In this document: positions 50,843 to 60,933 of the stretch, piece by piece
Layout of the letters: each line of letters begins with the position of its first letter
Numbering within the stretch: the stretch's first letter is position 1
NCBI GenBank assembly: GCA_016868315.1
Contig: VGHE01000002.1
Location: 1-64,000, forward strand
Reading direction: 5' to 3'
Length of the DNA stretch: 64,000 bases
DNA from: Betaproteobacteria bacterium
GTDB lineage: Bacteria; Bdellovibrionota_B; Oligoflexia; Silvanigrellales; Silvanigrellaceae
Program-made: the position numbers and the translations under genes
The notes under the pieces: model-generated
Databases searched by the model: none
Seen by the model: only the letters and a program-made list of their open reading frames with translations
Told to the model about the DNA's origin: nothing

Positions 50843-53152
50843 TCATGGAGCTCTCTCCAGAAGGAGGTTCAGCGCGCGATGTGCTTGAATGATGCCGCAT
50901 TTGGAGGCTGAAGTCGAAGGTTTGTTCGGCAACGCAGCTGCACAAAGCAATCTTTCGGTTTCGGCATTTTGTTGTTCTCGTGACCATTTAGGATGGAGTT
51001 CCCGGAGAGCGCCAAGCAGTAGCGCACCCAATGAGGCTGCCACCGGTGAGGCCATACTGGTTCCTGATTTTTCTCCCAGCTGAGCTCCGGGAAGCGTGCT
51101 GGTGATGTCCGCGCCGGGTGCGAATGCAAAAACAGCCTTCTCCCCCCAGTTGCTGAACCGGGCGCGTGAGTTATTTGCGGTTGATGCACCGATAGAGAGC
51201 ACTCCGGGAAAGCGCTTTGGCACAGGCGGAGCGGAGTTGGTGTTGAGTCCATCGTTCCCTGCGGAAGAGAATATCAAAATGCCGGACGCTTTTGCTGCCG
51301 CGAAAGCATCGCGGAGAGCCTGAGTTTCTGGTCCACCACCCCAGGAGCAGTTGAGAATATCAACACGTCCGCCGACGGCAGCAGAAATCGCACGCGCGAG
51401 GTCGATGCTGTTGCTCTTGCCGCTCGAATCAAGCGCCTTAAAAATACGCAAGCGGGCGTTCGGGGCTCCGCCCAATATTCCTTTGGTTGACCAAGTATTA
51501 CTCACAAGCCCAGCGACGTGTGTGCCGTGACCAAAGTCATCACTTGGTTGGCCATCTTCATCGACGAAGTCGTAGCCAAAAACATCATCGATGAGTCCAT
51601 TGCTATCGTCGTCGATGCCGTTCTCTGGAATCTCCTGAGCGTTTTGTTCGAGCACGCTCTGAAGCAGAGGGTGTTTGGTGTCCACACCGCTATCAACAAT
51701 AGCAACCACGACTTTTCGCAGTCGGAGGTTTTTGTTTTCAATTTCTTTCAGTGCAGCAGGAAGGCCAGAGGCTTGCACCCACCAGCTCGACTTGGGCACT
51801 GGCAGGCTTTCGGATGGTGCAGCGGGGCTCCACTCGCTTGCCAGCGAGAGGGGTTCGAATTCAACCTCGGGTTCAACAGCAACCCAGTGCTTGGGCCAGA
51901 CCTCGGGGAGTCGTCCTTCGTGAATAATCACTTCACCTAAGTGCCCAAAGTTCTGTGCGTGGGTGCGATAGGAAAAGAGTGGTTTATACTGTGCAGATGA
52001 TGTTGAGCTTGCCGCTATGTTTGCTGCATTGCCGCGGAGCCAAACGAGGTGGCGCGTTTTGTGCCGTCCCTGCGATTCTTTACGTGCAGCCAAACGCTCA
52101 GCAAAAACGAAGCGCGCCAGCGAAGCTTCTTCTGGCAAAGATCGAACGTCTGCATCGATGTCGCCCACGAGAATAAACTGACTCTTGTCAGGAACCAGTG
52201 CGACACCGAGCGAGGTGGCTTCGCTCGCGAGCAGTGGCGCACTGATGCGCGAGTAGTTAAGCCCGCGTCCGACAAACGTTCCCCAACTGCCTGCCACAAT
52301 CCAACGTTGGTCATCGCCGAGCCAGGCACCGCAGCCGCCCGCTTCAGAGCATGGACTGATGGAAATTTTTTGAGGGGTAGTCCACTGCGGGAAATCGCTG
52401 CCCGGCAAGAGGCTGCTTATGGCGGTTTGTTGTTCGCCTGTGCGAAGAACATTGCCCCCTCGTGCAAAAAGTGTGTCGCGATTTTCGAGGTCAGCGAAGG
52501 GTGATTTTACGCGTCGCACTTCAGCTTCACCCGTGTCTGTTTGTGGCAGGGTGACCTGCGCTGCTGCACCATTTTCGCCAAGAACAAAAAACGAATCGCT
52601 GATGGCAAGAACATGCGTCCAGCGGCCCGAAATCTCCGGAAGCTGAAAAGCGAGCTCGGAACCGAAAGCAACCCATCCGGAGTTCAAACTCACCGCTAGC
52701 CACTGACCTGAATTCGGGTTCACGGCGCAGCGTAGTTCACGCGGCTTGCTCAGCCGCAGACGTTTCGCAAGTGATTCGATTTTCTGTGTAGATTTGCCTT
52801 CGCTGTCGATATCCAAAATATGAATTTTTGTTTCAGTGCACACAATTGCGCGCGTGTTTTCAGAGCTTGTGTTGCGGCGCTCAAGCAGTCCGCCAGTAAC
52901 CACGGAAGGCTCGGCTGGAAATTCTTTGCTTAGCTTGAGGGCAGCTTCGAATCCTGCGCGTCGGAGGAGAAGTTTGTTGTCGCCCGCAAGAAGGTAGTCG
53001 CCAGCTTGGTTGGCATCTGCAAACGCTCTGGAACCGGGAGATGTGTAACCCCCAATCGCAAAAGCAGTGGGCGTAACTGCGAACAGAGCCAAAAAGGCTA
53101 AAAGTAACGGCAAAATTTTTGGAGAGCATGGGGTCAGTTTGAACGGTTTCAT
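50843..53152 (-). CDS. Subtilisin-like serine protease (S8) with long N-terminal domain
   Basis: 769 residues from ATG 53152, with AAGGG 9 bases upstream. The signal peptide ends VTPTAFA. The first 430 residues are beta-rich, with repeated GxWxxVxxxxxW-like spacing, compatible with a propeller or sensor domain. The protease domain follows: Asp487 in VAIVDSGVD, His542 in GHGTHVAG and Ser699 in GTSMASPVA, with SSAGNDG at the oxyanion Asn. A calcium-like acidic stretch, NGIDDDSNGLIDD, is inside the domain. It is likely periplasmic or secreted and acts on proteins. It lies 30 bases after the DUF6209-like gene and 80 bases before the ATPase gene. Confidence 0.9.
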   Translation of the reverse strand: MKPFKLTPCSPKILPLLLAFLALFAVTPTAFAIGGYTSPGSRAFADANQAGDYLLAGDNKLLLRRAGFEAALKLSKEFPAEPSVVTGGLLERRNTSSENTRAIVCTETKIHILDIDSEGKSTQKIESLAKRLRLSKPRELRCAVNPNSGQWLAVSLNSGWVAFGSELAFQLPEISGRWTHVLAISDSFFVLGENGAAAQVTLPQTDTGEAEVRRVKSPFADLENRDTLFARGGNVLRTGEQQTAISSLLPGSDFPQWTTPQKISISPCSEAGGCGAWLGDDQRWIVAGSWGTFVGRGLNYSRISAPLLASEATSLGVALVPDKSQFILVGDIDADVRSLPEEASLARFVFAERLAARKESQGRHKTRHLVWLRGNAANIAASSTSSAQYKPLFSYRTHAQNFGHLGEVIIHEGRLPEVWPKHWVAVEPEVEFEPLSLASEWSPAAPSESLPVPKSSWWVQASGLPAALKEIENKNLRLRKVVVAIVDSGVDTKHPLLQSVLEQNAQEIPENGIDDDSNGLIDDVFGYDFVDEDGQPSDDFGHGTHVAGLVSNTWSTKGILGGAPNARLRIFKALDSSGKSNSIDLARAISAAVGGRVDILNCSWGGGPETQALRDAFAAAKASGILIFSSAGNDGLNTNSAPPVPKRFPGVLSIGASTANNSRARFSNWGEKAVFAFAPGADITSTLPGAQLGEKSGTSMASPVAASLGALLLGALRELHPKWSREQQNAETERLLCAAALPNKPSTSASKCGIIQAHRALNLLLERAP

Positions 53153-53182
53153 GCGCACCAGCCCTTGCGTTGGTCTGCGTTT

Positions 53183-54607
53183 TTAGGGGTTGAGTTCGAT
53201 GCGTCGCGGCTCGACAACACCCATTTTGTTATCGCTCTCGCGTCCGGCTTGGAGCCAAAACAAACCGTCGGTCGAAAATCTGAATGTAAAGTCAAGCGCA
53301 CTCCATGCGCGAGCACGAAGCGAGGCTGCGGGAAGAATCCAGCGGTACCGAAAGTTCTGCCCATTGCGCCCCACAAAGGTCAGCCATTGGGTTGTGCTGA
53401 GGCCAGTGTTCGTTTTCCACTGAACTTGCGCCTGAATAGACTGCGGCTGCGCTGAAAATGAAGTAGTTAGCCCAGGCACCAGAACCTCGGAATCAATGGC
53501 TATGCATTGATTCTCGAGCTCGTCAGAGCTGAGGGTTTCGACGTCTGCAAGGCTGCGTGCGGGAGAAAGAGCGTCACAACTTTGCGTTGGACTATTGAGC
53601 CACTGAAAGCTTCCCGCCCACGCGGGTGATGAGGTCACTGCGGGGGTAATAGAAAATTCATAGTTTTTACCGAACCTACTGTCGTAGCCACCTTCACAAC
53701 TCCGACCGCGTGATTTGAACCACAGTTGAGCGCGGGTCGCGTTCTCAGGGATATCAAAGCGCGCGGGCTGAGGCCCCATGGAGCCGCCTTGCGGTGTGCT
53801 CAGAACCGCAGAGAACTCTTCGCCACTGGGGAAAAACCTAACATAAGCCTCGGTTTGCCATGCGGGCAGGCCGTTGTAGCTGCTGCCATGACATTGTGGG
53901 AGGCGGCTGAGATCATATTCAACGACCATTGCCTGTCCGGGGTGAAGGTCGCCGCGGACGTCGGTGCTCCAGTCGCCGAGGAAGCGCAAGGTGGCAGAGC
54001 CACGACCCGCAGTTTGACAAGTGGTGTTCTTGGTTTTTGCAGTCCAAGCGTTCTGTGTGTTCAGTGCGTAAGTATCGACATCTTCGCCATGGTCGTTGTG
54101 GTCGAAAATACGGCGTCCGTCGCTACTCTGGAGGAAAGGGATGAGTTGCAGTGCCTCATTGTGGCGCGGAAATGAAATGGTATCCGGGCTGTCGGCTTTG
54201 AGGGTGTCCGCGGATATTCTGAACGAATGGCGCTGAAGAGTGGCGGAGGCACCCGGGACGGCCTCTCCGGGGGCAACATGCCAATTGGTGTCGCGCTGCG
54301 AACGATAAAGCAGGTAAACTTGAGCGCCTGTTTTGAGTGGGGCTGCTGCTGTGTCGACGCTGGCCTCGAAAACATACCAGGGCTGACCTGTAGCATCGGT
54401 TTCGGTTTCAGGGAGTCGTGAGTCTTTTTGCCGCACCACGCGAGCCTCACGCAGAACAACTTGGCAGGAGTGGTCGGCGCTGTCGGTCGAGAGTGCTTTG
54501 AAGATTTCAGCGTGTGCCAGAGGCGCGCACATCGGTAGAAGTTCTGCAGCAATGGCGAGCAACAGGACAAGACCCGAACGCTTTTTGTCGGCAACAGTGG
54601 TGAGCAT
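53183..54607 (-). CDS. DUF6209-like secreted protein
   Basis: 474 residues, signal peptide ending PLAHA, with GAGGGGG before the ATG. The central region (about 215-310) resembles DUF6209 proteins of myxobacteria and relatives: MVVEYDLSRLPQCHG, GLPAWQTEAYVRFFPSGEEF, ATRAQLWFKSRGRSCE and YDSRFGKNYEF. Other parts appear beta-rich, with several paired cysteines. The function of the family is unknown. It is first in a likely operon with the subtilisin-like protease, so it may be a companion or substrate of it. It is divergent from the aminopeptidase gene. Confidence 0.6.
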   Translation of the reverse strand: MLTTVADKKRSGLVLLLAIAAELLPMCAPLAHAEIFKALSTDSADHSCQVVLREARVVRQKDSRLPETETDATGQPWYVFEASVDTAAAPLKTGAQVYLLYRSQRDTNWHVAPGEAVPGASATLQRHSFRISADTLKADSPDTISFPRHNEALQLIPFLQSSDGRRIFDHNDHGEDVDTYALNTQNAWTAKTKNTTCQTAGRGSATLRFLGDWSTDVRGDLHPGQAMVVEYDLSRLPQCHGSSYNGLPAWQTEAYVRFFPSGEEFSAVLSTPQGGSMGPQPARFDIPENATRAQLWFKSRGRSCEGGYDSRFGKNYEFSITPAVTSSPAWAGSFQWLNSPTQSCDALSPARSLADVETLSSDELENQCIAIDSEVLVPGLTTSFSAQPQSIQAQVQWKTNTGLSTTQWLTFVGRNGQNFRYRWILPAASLRARAWSALDFTFRFSTDGLFWLQAGRESDNKMGVVEPRRIELNP

Positions 54608-54756
54608 AATAAGACCCCCTCAGGTCATCGTGGCTTTCTCGGTGGCCTACCACAGAAAGTGGGGTGCAGCAAAAACCCCAGATTCACTTGCCCGGAGTCT
54701 GCACCTGGGCGATAAATCAGCCCTTTGAGAAAGACTGCGTCATTGAGGAGATATCC

Positions 54757-57513
54757 ATGATTTTGGGCTCGCACCTAGAAAAAATGATCGAATCACAGAC
54801 CCGGACATCCTTTCAGCCCAGTGGTTCAGGGAGTGCGAGTCAAACATCAGCGGCCAAAAACTTCCCTGCGCTCCGCAGTGCGGGAAACTATTACGAGCCG
54901 CACCGCTACTGCCGACAAATTCACCTCACCCTTGCGGGTCGTCTCAGCTTCGAAGACGATCGCTTTGAGGCGTATGCATATCTTGTAGTCAGGGCGCTTT
55001 CTGAAGGTGCAAGGAACGTTTCCTTCGACGCACGTGAGATGCAAATTCACGAGGTCAGTTACAGCAAACTGACTACCTTCGATATTATGAACCCCTACGC
55101 AATTGAGACAACTGCTTTTGATGACACTGAATTCAACTACAACGACGCCGTTCTCACGGTAAATTTCAACGAAGCCCTGCGCCAAGGCCAATTGGTCGCG
55201 GTGCGAGTGCATTATTCGATCGTTAAGCCCAATGCAGGTTTGTATTTCGTTCACAAGAAAAAAAGCACCGACGCGGCCTATGACTGCATCTGGACGCAAG
55301 GGCAAGACACAGATTCTCCCTACTGGTTCCCGTGCCAGGATGACCCGCGCATGAAAATGACCGTTCTTCAGAGAATCAGCTTTCCTGCGCAATGGAAGGG
55401 TCTCGGCAATGGCCAATTGTTGAGTGATACAGCCGACACCACGTGGAGAACGCAAGAGTGGATTTTGCGGCATCCGCATGCTCCCTATTTGGTTGCATTC
55501 GCGTGTGGCGAGTTCCACGAACAGCGCACAACCTGGCGCGGACGCGATGTCACCGTCTTGGTTCCGCAAAAATTTTCAGAGTGCGCTTCGGCGCTCTGTA
55601 CAGACACTGCAAAAATGATGGAGTTCTACTCGAACTATTGGGGCTATGAGTACCCTTGGAGTAAATACGGGCAGGCGTTTGTCGCTGATTTTTTATACGG
55701 CGGCATGGAAAATACGACAGCCACTTTCAATACCGACAACGTCATTGGTCCACAGGAATTTCTGGTGGGCAGCGAGTCACGCAATTTTCTTGTGATGCAT
55801 GAGTTGGCGCATCAGTGGTTTGGCGACACAGTGACCTGTGAAACCTGGTCTGAAGGTTGGTTGAATGAGGGTTTTGCGACCCATTCTGAAGTCCTTTGGG
55901 AAGAGCATTGCAACGGCAAAGCCTCGGGAATCTTTTACCTCAAGGAAAATTTTCAAGAGGGCTATCTCTCGGAGTCCAAAACATACCAGCGCCCCATTGT
56001 GTTCAATCAATTTGAATTCGTCTCAGAGATATTTGATGCACATTTGTACGACAAAGGCGCACTGGTTCTAAACCATCTGCGCGACACCGTGGGTGAAGAT
56101 GCGTTCCGTCGTGCAGTAGGACACTACCTCACAAAACATCAGTTTTCACCTGTCAGTACCCAGGATCTGATCCGTGCAATCGAAGAGTCCATAGGATTCA
56201 ATGCACGCAAATTTTTCGACACTTTTGTCTTCCGCGCAGGCCACATCGAGCTTGAAGCAGAGGTCAAGAAAACTGACGTTGTTGCAAACGGTCTTGAGGT
56301 TCATCTGACCCAGAAGCAGGATGGGGCAGCTGATGCTCCGGCGGAATTCCAAACCCGGATTTTCATTCAGTATGAAGATGGATCAGGTGAAGAAAAACCG
56401 CTGAGTGTAAACAAAACAGACGAGAAAATGATTGTCTCGGCCTCTGCACCAGTTGCGTTTGTTATTGTTGATCCAAATTGTTCTATGGTCGGTTCAGTCA
56501 AACAGAAGATCTCGAAGGACTACGCGAGAAAGATCCTCAATGCCAAAGACTCCAAGGGGCCGCTGAGCTACTTCAAGTGGCTTGCGGTGCAGTCATTGTG
56601 TGAGGGCTATGTTGCTGCAGAAGACAAAGACTTGATTTTGAACTGGTTGAAGACCGAACAGCTCTGGCGGGCGCGCGCGTCAGCATATGGAATGCTTGTT
56701 GAAGCCAACACAACTTTGGCAGCTGAAATTCTGACCACCAGCGTCGAACGCCATCCGCTGGCACGAGCAGAGTGGGTTGCTGCTGTCAGCAAATCTTCTC
56801 TGGAGAACAAGCAGGGCTGGCTGAAGGAGCTCAAGGAATTTGCAGGGTCAGCTGCGGAGCCCCTTTCTGTGCGTGATGCAGCTCTTTCTGGAATCGTTGA
56901 GCTCATGAGGAAAACTCCATCACTGCGCAACGCGGCAGAGAAGCAAACCCTATCGGCCTGGGCGTGGGGTCTGGCTCGAGGCAGCTCGCATCTGGGATTG
57001 GTCGAAGCCGGGGCGCTGCGCGTCATTGCGGAGTTGGTGCAACCCCAAGAGCTTCTTCCACTGCAAGAAATGATCGGCAACCACCTGCTTCCCTTCCGTG
57101 TCCGTATTGCTGCGCTCAAAGCGGTGGGTACACTTTCGAGTCGCTTCCCCGAGCAGCGCCCTGAAACCCGTCCGTTGTTGCAGCAGTTCAGCGAAAAGCA
57201 TCAGCCCGTGCGTTTGATTGCCGCTCTTCCCGAAACATGGGTCGAATCCCAGGACGCTGCACTGGCTGCCGACTTTGATTCCTACATCCACCGCAAAAAC
57301 TATGGACTGTTATCCATGTTGATACCGCGTGCGCGCCGTTCGCAGGACAGGTTTAATCGTCGCATTTCGCCCAACGCGGCCGCCGATAAATTCGCAGAGC
57401 TTGCGGATTTAAAGGAAAAGTTCAGCAAGCTTTCGAAGGAGCTCGAAGAACTCAAAGAGCTCGTGAAAAAGTCGGCAGAAAAACCGGCGCAGCCCTCAGC
57501 CCCGCAAGGCTAA
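54757..57513 (+). CDS. M1 family aminopeptidase
   Basis: 918 residues from ATG 54757, with GAGGAG 7 bases upstream; the open frame reaches back to 54664 without a better site. Gluzincin signature HELAHQWFGD with His348, Glu349 and His352, and Glu371 eighteen residues later (WLNEGFATH). The amino-terminus-binding motif reads GGMEN in place of GAMEN. The second half has HEAT-like helices and ends in a coiled coil with a Pro/Ala tail. It removes N-terminal residues from peptides in the cytoplasm; no signal is seen. The family name is sure; whether it is the PepN orthologue is not. Confidence 0.9.
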   Translation: MILGSHLEKMIESQTRTSFQPSGSGSASQTSAAKNFPALRSAGNYYEPHRYCRQIHLTLAGRLSFEDDRFEAYAYLVVRALSEGARNVSFDAREMQIHEVSYSKLTTFDIMNPYAIETTAFDDTEFNYNDAVLTVNFNEALRQGQLVAVRVHYSIVKPNAGLYFVHKKKSTDAAYDCIWTQGQDTDSPYWFPCQDDPRMKMTVLQRISFPAQWKGLGNGQLLSDTADTTWRTQEWILRHPHAPYLVAFACGEFHEQRTTWRGRDVTVLVPQKFSECASALCTDTAKMMEFYSNYWGYEYPWSKYGQAFVADFLYGGMENTTATFNTDNVIGPQEFLVGSESRNFLVMHELAHQWFGDTVTCETWSEGWLNEGFATHSEVLWEEHCNGKASGIFYLKENFQEGYLSESKTYQRPIVFNQFEFVSEIFDAHLYDKGALVLNHLRDTVGEDAFRRAVGHYLTKHQFSPVSTQDLIRAIEESIGFNARKFFDTFVFRAGHIELEAEVKKTDVVANGLEVHLTQKQDGAADAPAEFQTRIFIQYEDGSGEEKPLSVNKTDEKMIVSASAPVAFVIVDPNCSMVGSVKQKISKDYARKILNAKDSKGPLSYFKWLAVQSLCEGYVAAEDKDLILNWLKTEQLWRARASAYGMLVEANTTLAAEILTTSVERHPLARAEWVAAVSKSSLENKQGWLKELKEFAGSAAEPLSVRDAALSGIVELMRKTPSLRNAAEKQTLSAWAWGLARGSSHLGLVEAGALRVIAELVQPQELLPLQEMIGNHLLPFRVRIAALKAVGTLSSRFPEQRPETRPLLQQFSEKHQPVRLIAALPETWVESQDAALAADFDSYIHRKNYGLLSMLIPRARRSQDRFNRRISPNAAADKFAELADLKEKFSKLSKELEELKELVKKSAEKPAQPSAPQG

Positions 57514-57542
57514 TTTTGCCTACCTCGGTGCCCTGAAATTGT

Positions 57543-57588
57543 GAGATTCTCAAGAAGGTTTTTGCCGGAATTGAGAGTCTCTTTTTTT
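57543..57588 (+). terminator. Intrinsic terminator after the aminopeptidase gene
   Basis: GAGATTCTCAA pairs with TTGAGAGTCTC (11 bp, one G-U) around a 17-base loop and is followed by seven T, 30 bases after the stop. Confidence 0.8.
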
Positions 57589-57623
57589 GTTCGCGTGGCA
57601 TCAATCACTCGGGGAGTGCGGGA

Positions 57624-58853
57624 ATGCTCAAGAAAACTGTTGAGTCGCTTGCGCGTGAACTCGAAACCGAACGTTTAGGTAATATTCGTCGGCTGGCGCT
57701 GATACGCTTTTGGACTGTGGCATCCTTTTTTGGGCTCCATTTGATTCTCGGATGGGGCCTTTCCATGCCAAGTTTTCGCGGCAAGGAGATCCTGTTTAGC
57801 GGTTATCTCGCTGTGAGTGTGCTTCTTTGGTACGCCTCGCTGCAGAATAAGTCCGTACGCAATGCGAGTACCTTTGCCATTCCCTTGCTGGATTTGCCTT
57901 TTACCTTCTTGATTCTGGAACAATGGGCAGAAGGGAAAGGGATGCAAGGGCAAATTGCAACAGGTTTGCTTGGACTCTCGTTCATGTTGTTTTTCATCAA
58001 TCTTTCTGGTTTTTACTTCAGCGCCTTGCAATCTGTTGTCACAGCTATCGTAGCCGTTGCACTGACAGTCGTTCTGCATGCTGAGACCAGTGTTCCTCCC
58101 GATTCCCGGGTGGTTGCAGTCGTTCTTTTGTTGGCAGCAGTTATTGCCACTCACATCAAGTCGAGCCGCCTCCACGTTTTGGTTAAAAGATCTTTCGATG
58201 AGCATATGCGGCTCGAAAAATTAACCCGATATTTCTCGCCCTCGGTTGCACAGGTTTTGCAATCGAATCAGGAAGACATTCCGCAGAGTGGTCGTGAGTT
58301 GGATGTCACTGTGCTTTTCGCAGATATTCGCGACTTCACGAAGATCAGTGCGAGCCTGAGTGGCCAGGACGTGGTTAGGCTCCTCAATGAAGTTCACGAG
58401 CATTTGGTGAAGTGTATCTTTGAAACCGAAGGCACACTCGACAAGTATATTGGGGACGGAGTGATGGCCTACTTTGGCGCACCAGTTGGACATGTGCGTC
58501 ATGCCGACCAAGCGGTGGAATGCGCGCTCAAGATGCGCCACGCGGTCTGTGAACTGAACGCAATCCGTGTAGCGCGCGGCGAGCAGCCGCTACGCATTGG
58601 TATAGGACTCCATTCAGGTGTGGCCGTGGTGGGTGATGTGGGCGCACAGTTCCGACGTGAATTCACGGTTATTGGCGACACAGTGAACACAGCTTCGCGG
58701 ATTGAATCTCTGACCAAAAAACATGGTGTCGATATTCTACTCAGCGAGGATGTGCGTACTCGCCTCGCAGTGACACGTGAGCTCGTTTTTCAGGGCGAAG
58801 ACGTGTTGCGTGGGAAGAACTCGAGCATGCGCACCTACGCCCTCTCAACCTAA
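57624..58853 (+). CDS. Membrane-bound class III adenylate cyclase
   Basis: 409 residues. About six hydrophobic helices (residues 25-190) form a membrane sensor region, followed by a short linker, FSPSVAQVLQ, and the class III catalytic domain (about 215-405). Metal-binding aspartates are Asp234 in FADIRDF and Asp278 in DKYIGDG. Lys274 before it and FTVIGDTVNTASR fit ATP rather than GTP as substrate. The product should be cAMP, made in response to an unknown signal. The ATG has GGGAG upstream. The 3' end overlaps the convergent GH31 gene by 9 bases. No CRP-type receptor is seen in the window. Confidence 0.9.
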   Translation: MLKKTVESLARELETERLGNIRRLALIRFWTVASFFGLHLILGWGLSMPSFRGKEILFSGYLAVSVLLWYASLQNKSVRNASTFAIPLLDLPFTFLILEQWAEGKGMQGQIATGLLGLSFMLFFINLSGFYFSALQSVVTAIVAVALTVVLHAETSVPPDSRVVAVVLLLAAVIATHIKSSRLHVLVKRSFDEHMRLEKLTRYFSPSVAQVLQSNQEDIPQSGRELDVTVLFADIRDFTKISASLSGQDVVRLLNEVHEHLVKCIFETEGTLDKYIGDGVMAYFGAPVGHVRHADQAVECALKMRHAVCELNAIRVARGEQPLRIGIGLHSGVAVVGDVGAQFRREFTVIGDTVNTASRIESLTKKHGVDILLSEDVRTRLAVTRELVFQGEDVLRGKNSSMRTYALST

Positions 58854-60932
58854 AAAGCTCTGCATCCAGCGCGAATTTTTGCGCAAAAAGACCGGACATT
58901 CCGGGGTGCGGGTGAGTGTATGGACTGCTTTCCCGTGATAGTCCTTGCGGTCAACAAGGCATATCCACTCGCCTTCGGGCAGGTAAACACTGCGCCCACC
59001 TGTAGCCGATAGAAACGGTGCAACCAGTACATCTGCAGACCCTGCGAAGAATTGATCTTCAATTGTCCAGCACACCGGATCAGTGGTGTTGTGCAGCCAC
59101 AGAGGTTGAATGAAGGATTGCTGTGTGCGCACGCATTCTTGACCGCAGCTAACGAAATAGGCATGCAGTTTCTTGCGCAGAGCAACGCCATTTTTAACTT
59201 GTTCGAGTGCCGTTGGGCCGAACTCCCACGGTTCTCGAGGCGATGTGCCGTGCATGCGTGCATGGCTTCCCCACAGGCCAACTTGTGTCCAGCGTGTGAA
59301 AAGCTCGGCATCGGGCATCGATCCGTAAAACCCACCAATGTCGTGCGACCAAAACACAGCCCCACCCACGGCCTGCGAAAGAGCTCCTCGGAGTGATGCA
59401 CGCAAAGCATTCCACGATGTTTGGCTGTCACCTGCCCATTTGACCGGAGTCTTTGCCATTTTTGTGTAACCAGAGCGCGCCCAAAGGATTCCCTGATCAC
59501 CACATTCTTCGCGCACCACTTCCATGACGCACAGGTTGTAAAGATCCGAGTAGACGTTGCGCAGTTGCTTACCGGTTGTGCCGTCGCTGAACACGGCGTC
59601 GTGAGGAATTTCTTCGCCGAAGTCGGTTTTGAAACAGTTCACGCCAGCCCGCAAATAGGGGCGGTGTTGCTCCTTCCACCATGCACGTGCTTTGGGGTGA
59701 GTGAAGTCTACGAGGCCTGCAACCGGTGGCTGTGGAAATCCCTCGAGACCTGTAGGAACCCATTGGTAGGGATACACATCACCCTGACTGGTTTTTGCAA
59801 AGAAACCGTTTTTAACGCCTTCAGCGTAAAGTGTTTCAGTTGCTGACGACACGTAGGGGTTTTCCCACAAACAAACCTGAAAGCCCTGTTCGCGGAGCCA
59901 GGGAATGAAGGTTTGATAAGGACTCCAGCGGCTCGTATCCCAGACAAAGTCTGTTCGTGTCTGAGCACGCATCCATGCGCGTGCATCGAGATTGATAACC
60001 GACGCTCCGAGATTGCTCTTACGATTATTTTCAATGACTGTGCGCACCTCTGCTTCGTCTTTGTAGAAGCATCGCGACAGCCAAAGGCCGTAGCTCCAGT
60101 CGGGAACGCTTGTGACTCCACCCATCAATGCGCGCCACTGTTCGATGGCCAACTTCGGTGTTGTGGGTTGTGCCAGATAAAGCCCAAGAACTTGCCCGTC
60201 GCTCGAAAAGGTTGTGATGTCATGGCGCCGCGAGCCAAAGTCGATGCGGCCAGGCTCACACTGCAGCATCGCAAACGAAAGACCGGTGTCTGTTAAGAAA
60301 AAGGGTGTGCTTTGATAGCGCAATTGGCCGTTTACTCCGAGTGCATCGGAGTTCATGACGTCATAGAGTCGTCCGCGCAGATTTGTTCCGCCGAATTGCT
60401 CGCCGCCACCCATTATGTACTTGCAATCCCCCATATCGAACGAACAGCCGAAGCCGTCTGCGTGTTTAAAAAGAGCAAAACTCATGGGGACATCGCCAAC
60501 GAAAAGATCCAGGCCGCAGCTGTTCCAGCTTTGTGTTCCTGTGGGCGTGCTGATGCTCAGTGAGGGTTGAGTTTTGTTGAGGCGCAAAGTGCCAGCAGTA
60601 GACTTCAAAATCCAATCGTTGGTATCGGCCACAATATGTATTTTGTTGGACATGGTTGCACTGAGAAGGTCGTGTTCGCGGGTGGATTCACCTATCCAGA
60701 TCATCCATGCTGCAGGACTTGTATCCAGTGCACCGATGCGCAGTTGTGCCTCGCTTCCATCTTTGAAAGTGAGCTTGAACAAAGAGAAGTTTCTGCTGTC
60801 TTGCTTGCCCAGTGATTCGCATTGGACTGCTGCTGTGTGCCGAACTGCACCACGCGCTCGTGCCGTCAGTGAAGGCCACTCGGGCGTGAGTGGAAAGTTG
60901 ATGTCCGCTGCCATTTCCTCGTTGATACGCAT
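58845..60932 (-). CDS. GH31 family glycosidase (alpha-glucosidase/alpha-xylosidase)
   Basis: 695 residues, no signal, so cytoplasmic. The GH31 nucleophile motif is CFKTDFGEEIP with Asp437, and the acid/base lies in VKWAGDSQTSW. GGAVFWSHDIGGFYG and GLWGSHARMHG are also typical. The KTDFGE block is close to that of the alpha-xylosidase YicI, so isoprimeverose-like or alpha-glucosidic oligosaccharides are both possible. GGGAG lies before the ATG within the end of the permease gene, and the 1-base spacing shows co-translation with the importer. Its substrate is probably what that importer brings in. Confidence 0.9.
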   Translation of the reverse strand: MRINEEMAADINFPLTPEWPSLTARARGAVRHTAAVQCESLGKQDSRNFSLFKLTFKDGSEAQLRIGALDTSPAAWMIWIGESTREHDLLSATMSNKIHIVADTNDWILKSTAGTLRLNKTQPSLSISTPTGTQSWNSCGLDLFVGDVPMSFALFKHADGFGCSFDMGDCKYIMGGGEQFGGTNLRGRLYDVMNSDALGVNGQLRYQSTPFFLTDTGLSFAMLQCEPGRIDFGSRRHDITTFSSDGQVLGLYLAQPTTPKLAIEQWRALMGGVTSVPDWSYGLWLSRCFYKDEAEVRTVIENNRKSNLGASVINLDARAWMRAQTRTDFVWDTSRWSPYQTFIPWLREQGFQVCLWENPYVSSATETLYAEGVKNGFFAKTSQGDVYPYQWVPTGLEGFPQPPVAGLVDFTHPKARAWWKEQHRPYLRAGVNCFKTDFGEEIPHDAVFSDGTTGKQLRNVYSDLYNLCVMEVVREECGDQGILWARSGYTKMAKTPVKWAGDSQTSWNALRASLRGALSQAVGGAVFWSHDIGGFYGSMPDAELFTRWTQVGLWGSHARMHGTSPREPWEFGPTALEQVKNGVALRKKLHAYFVSCGQECVRTQQSFIQPLWLHNTTDPVCWTIEDQFFAGSADVLVAPFLSATGGRSVYLPEGEWICLVDRKDYHGKAVHTLTRTPECPVFLRKNSRWMQSFLG

Positions 60933-60933
60933 T

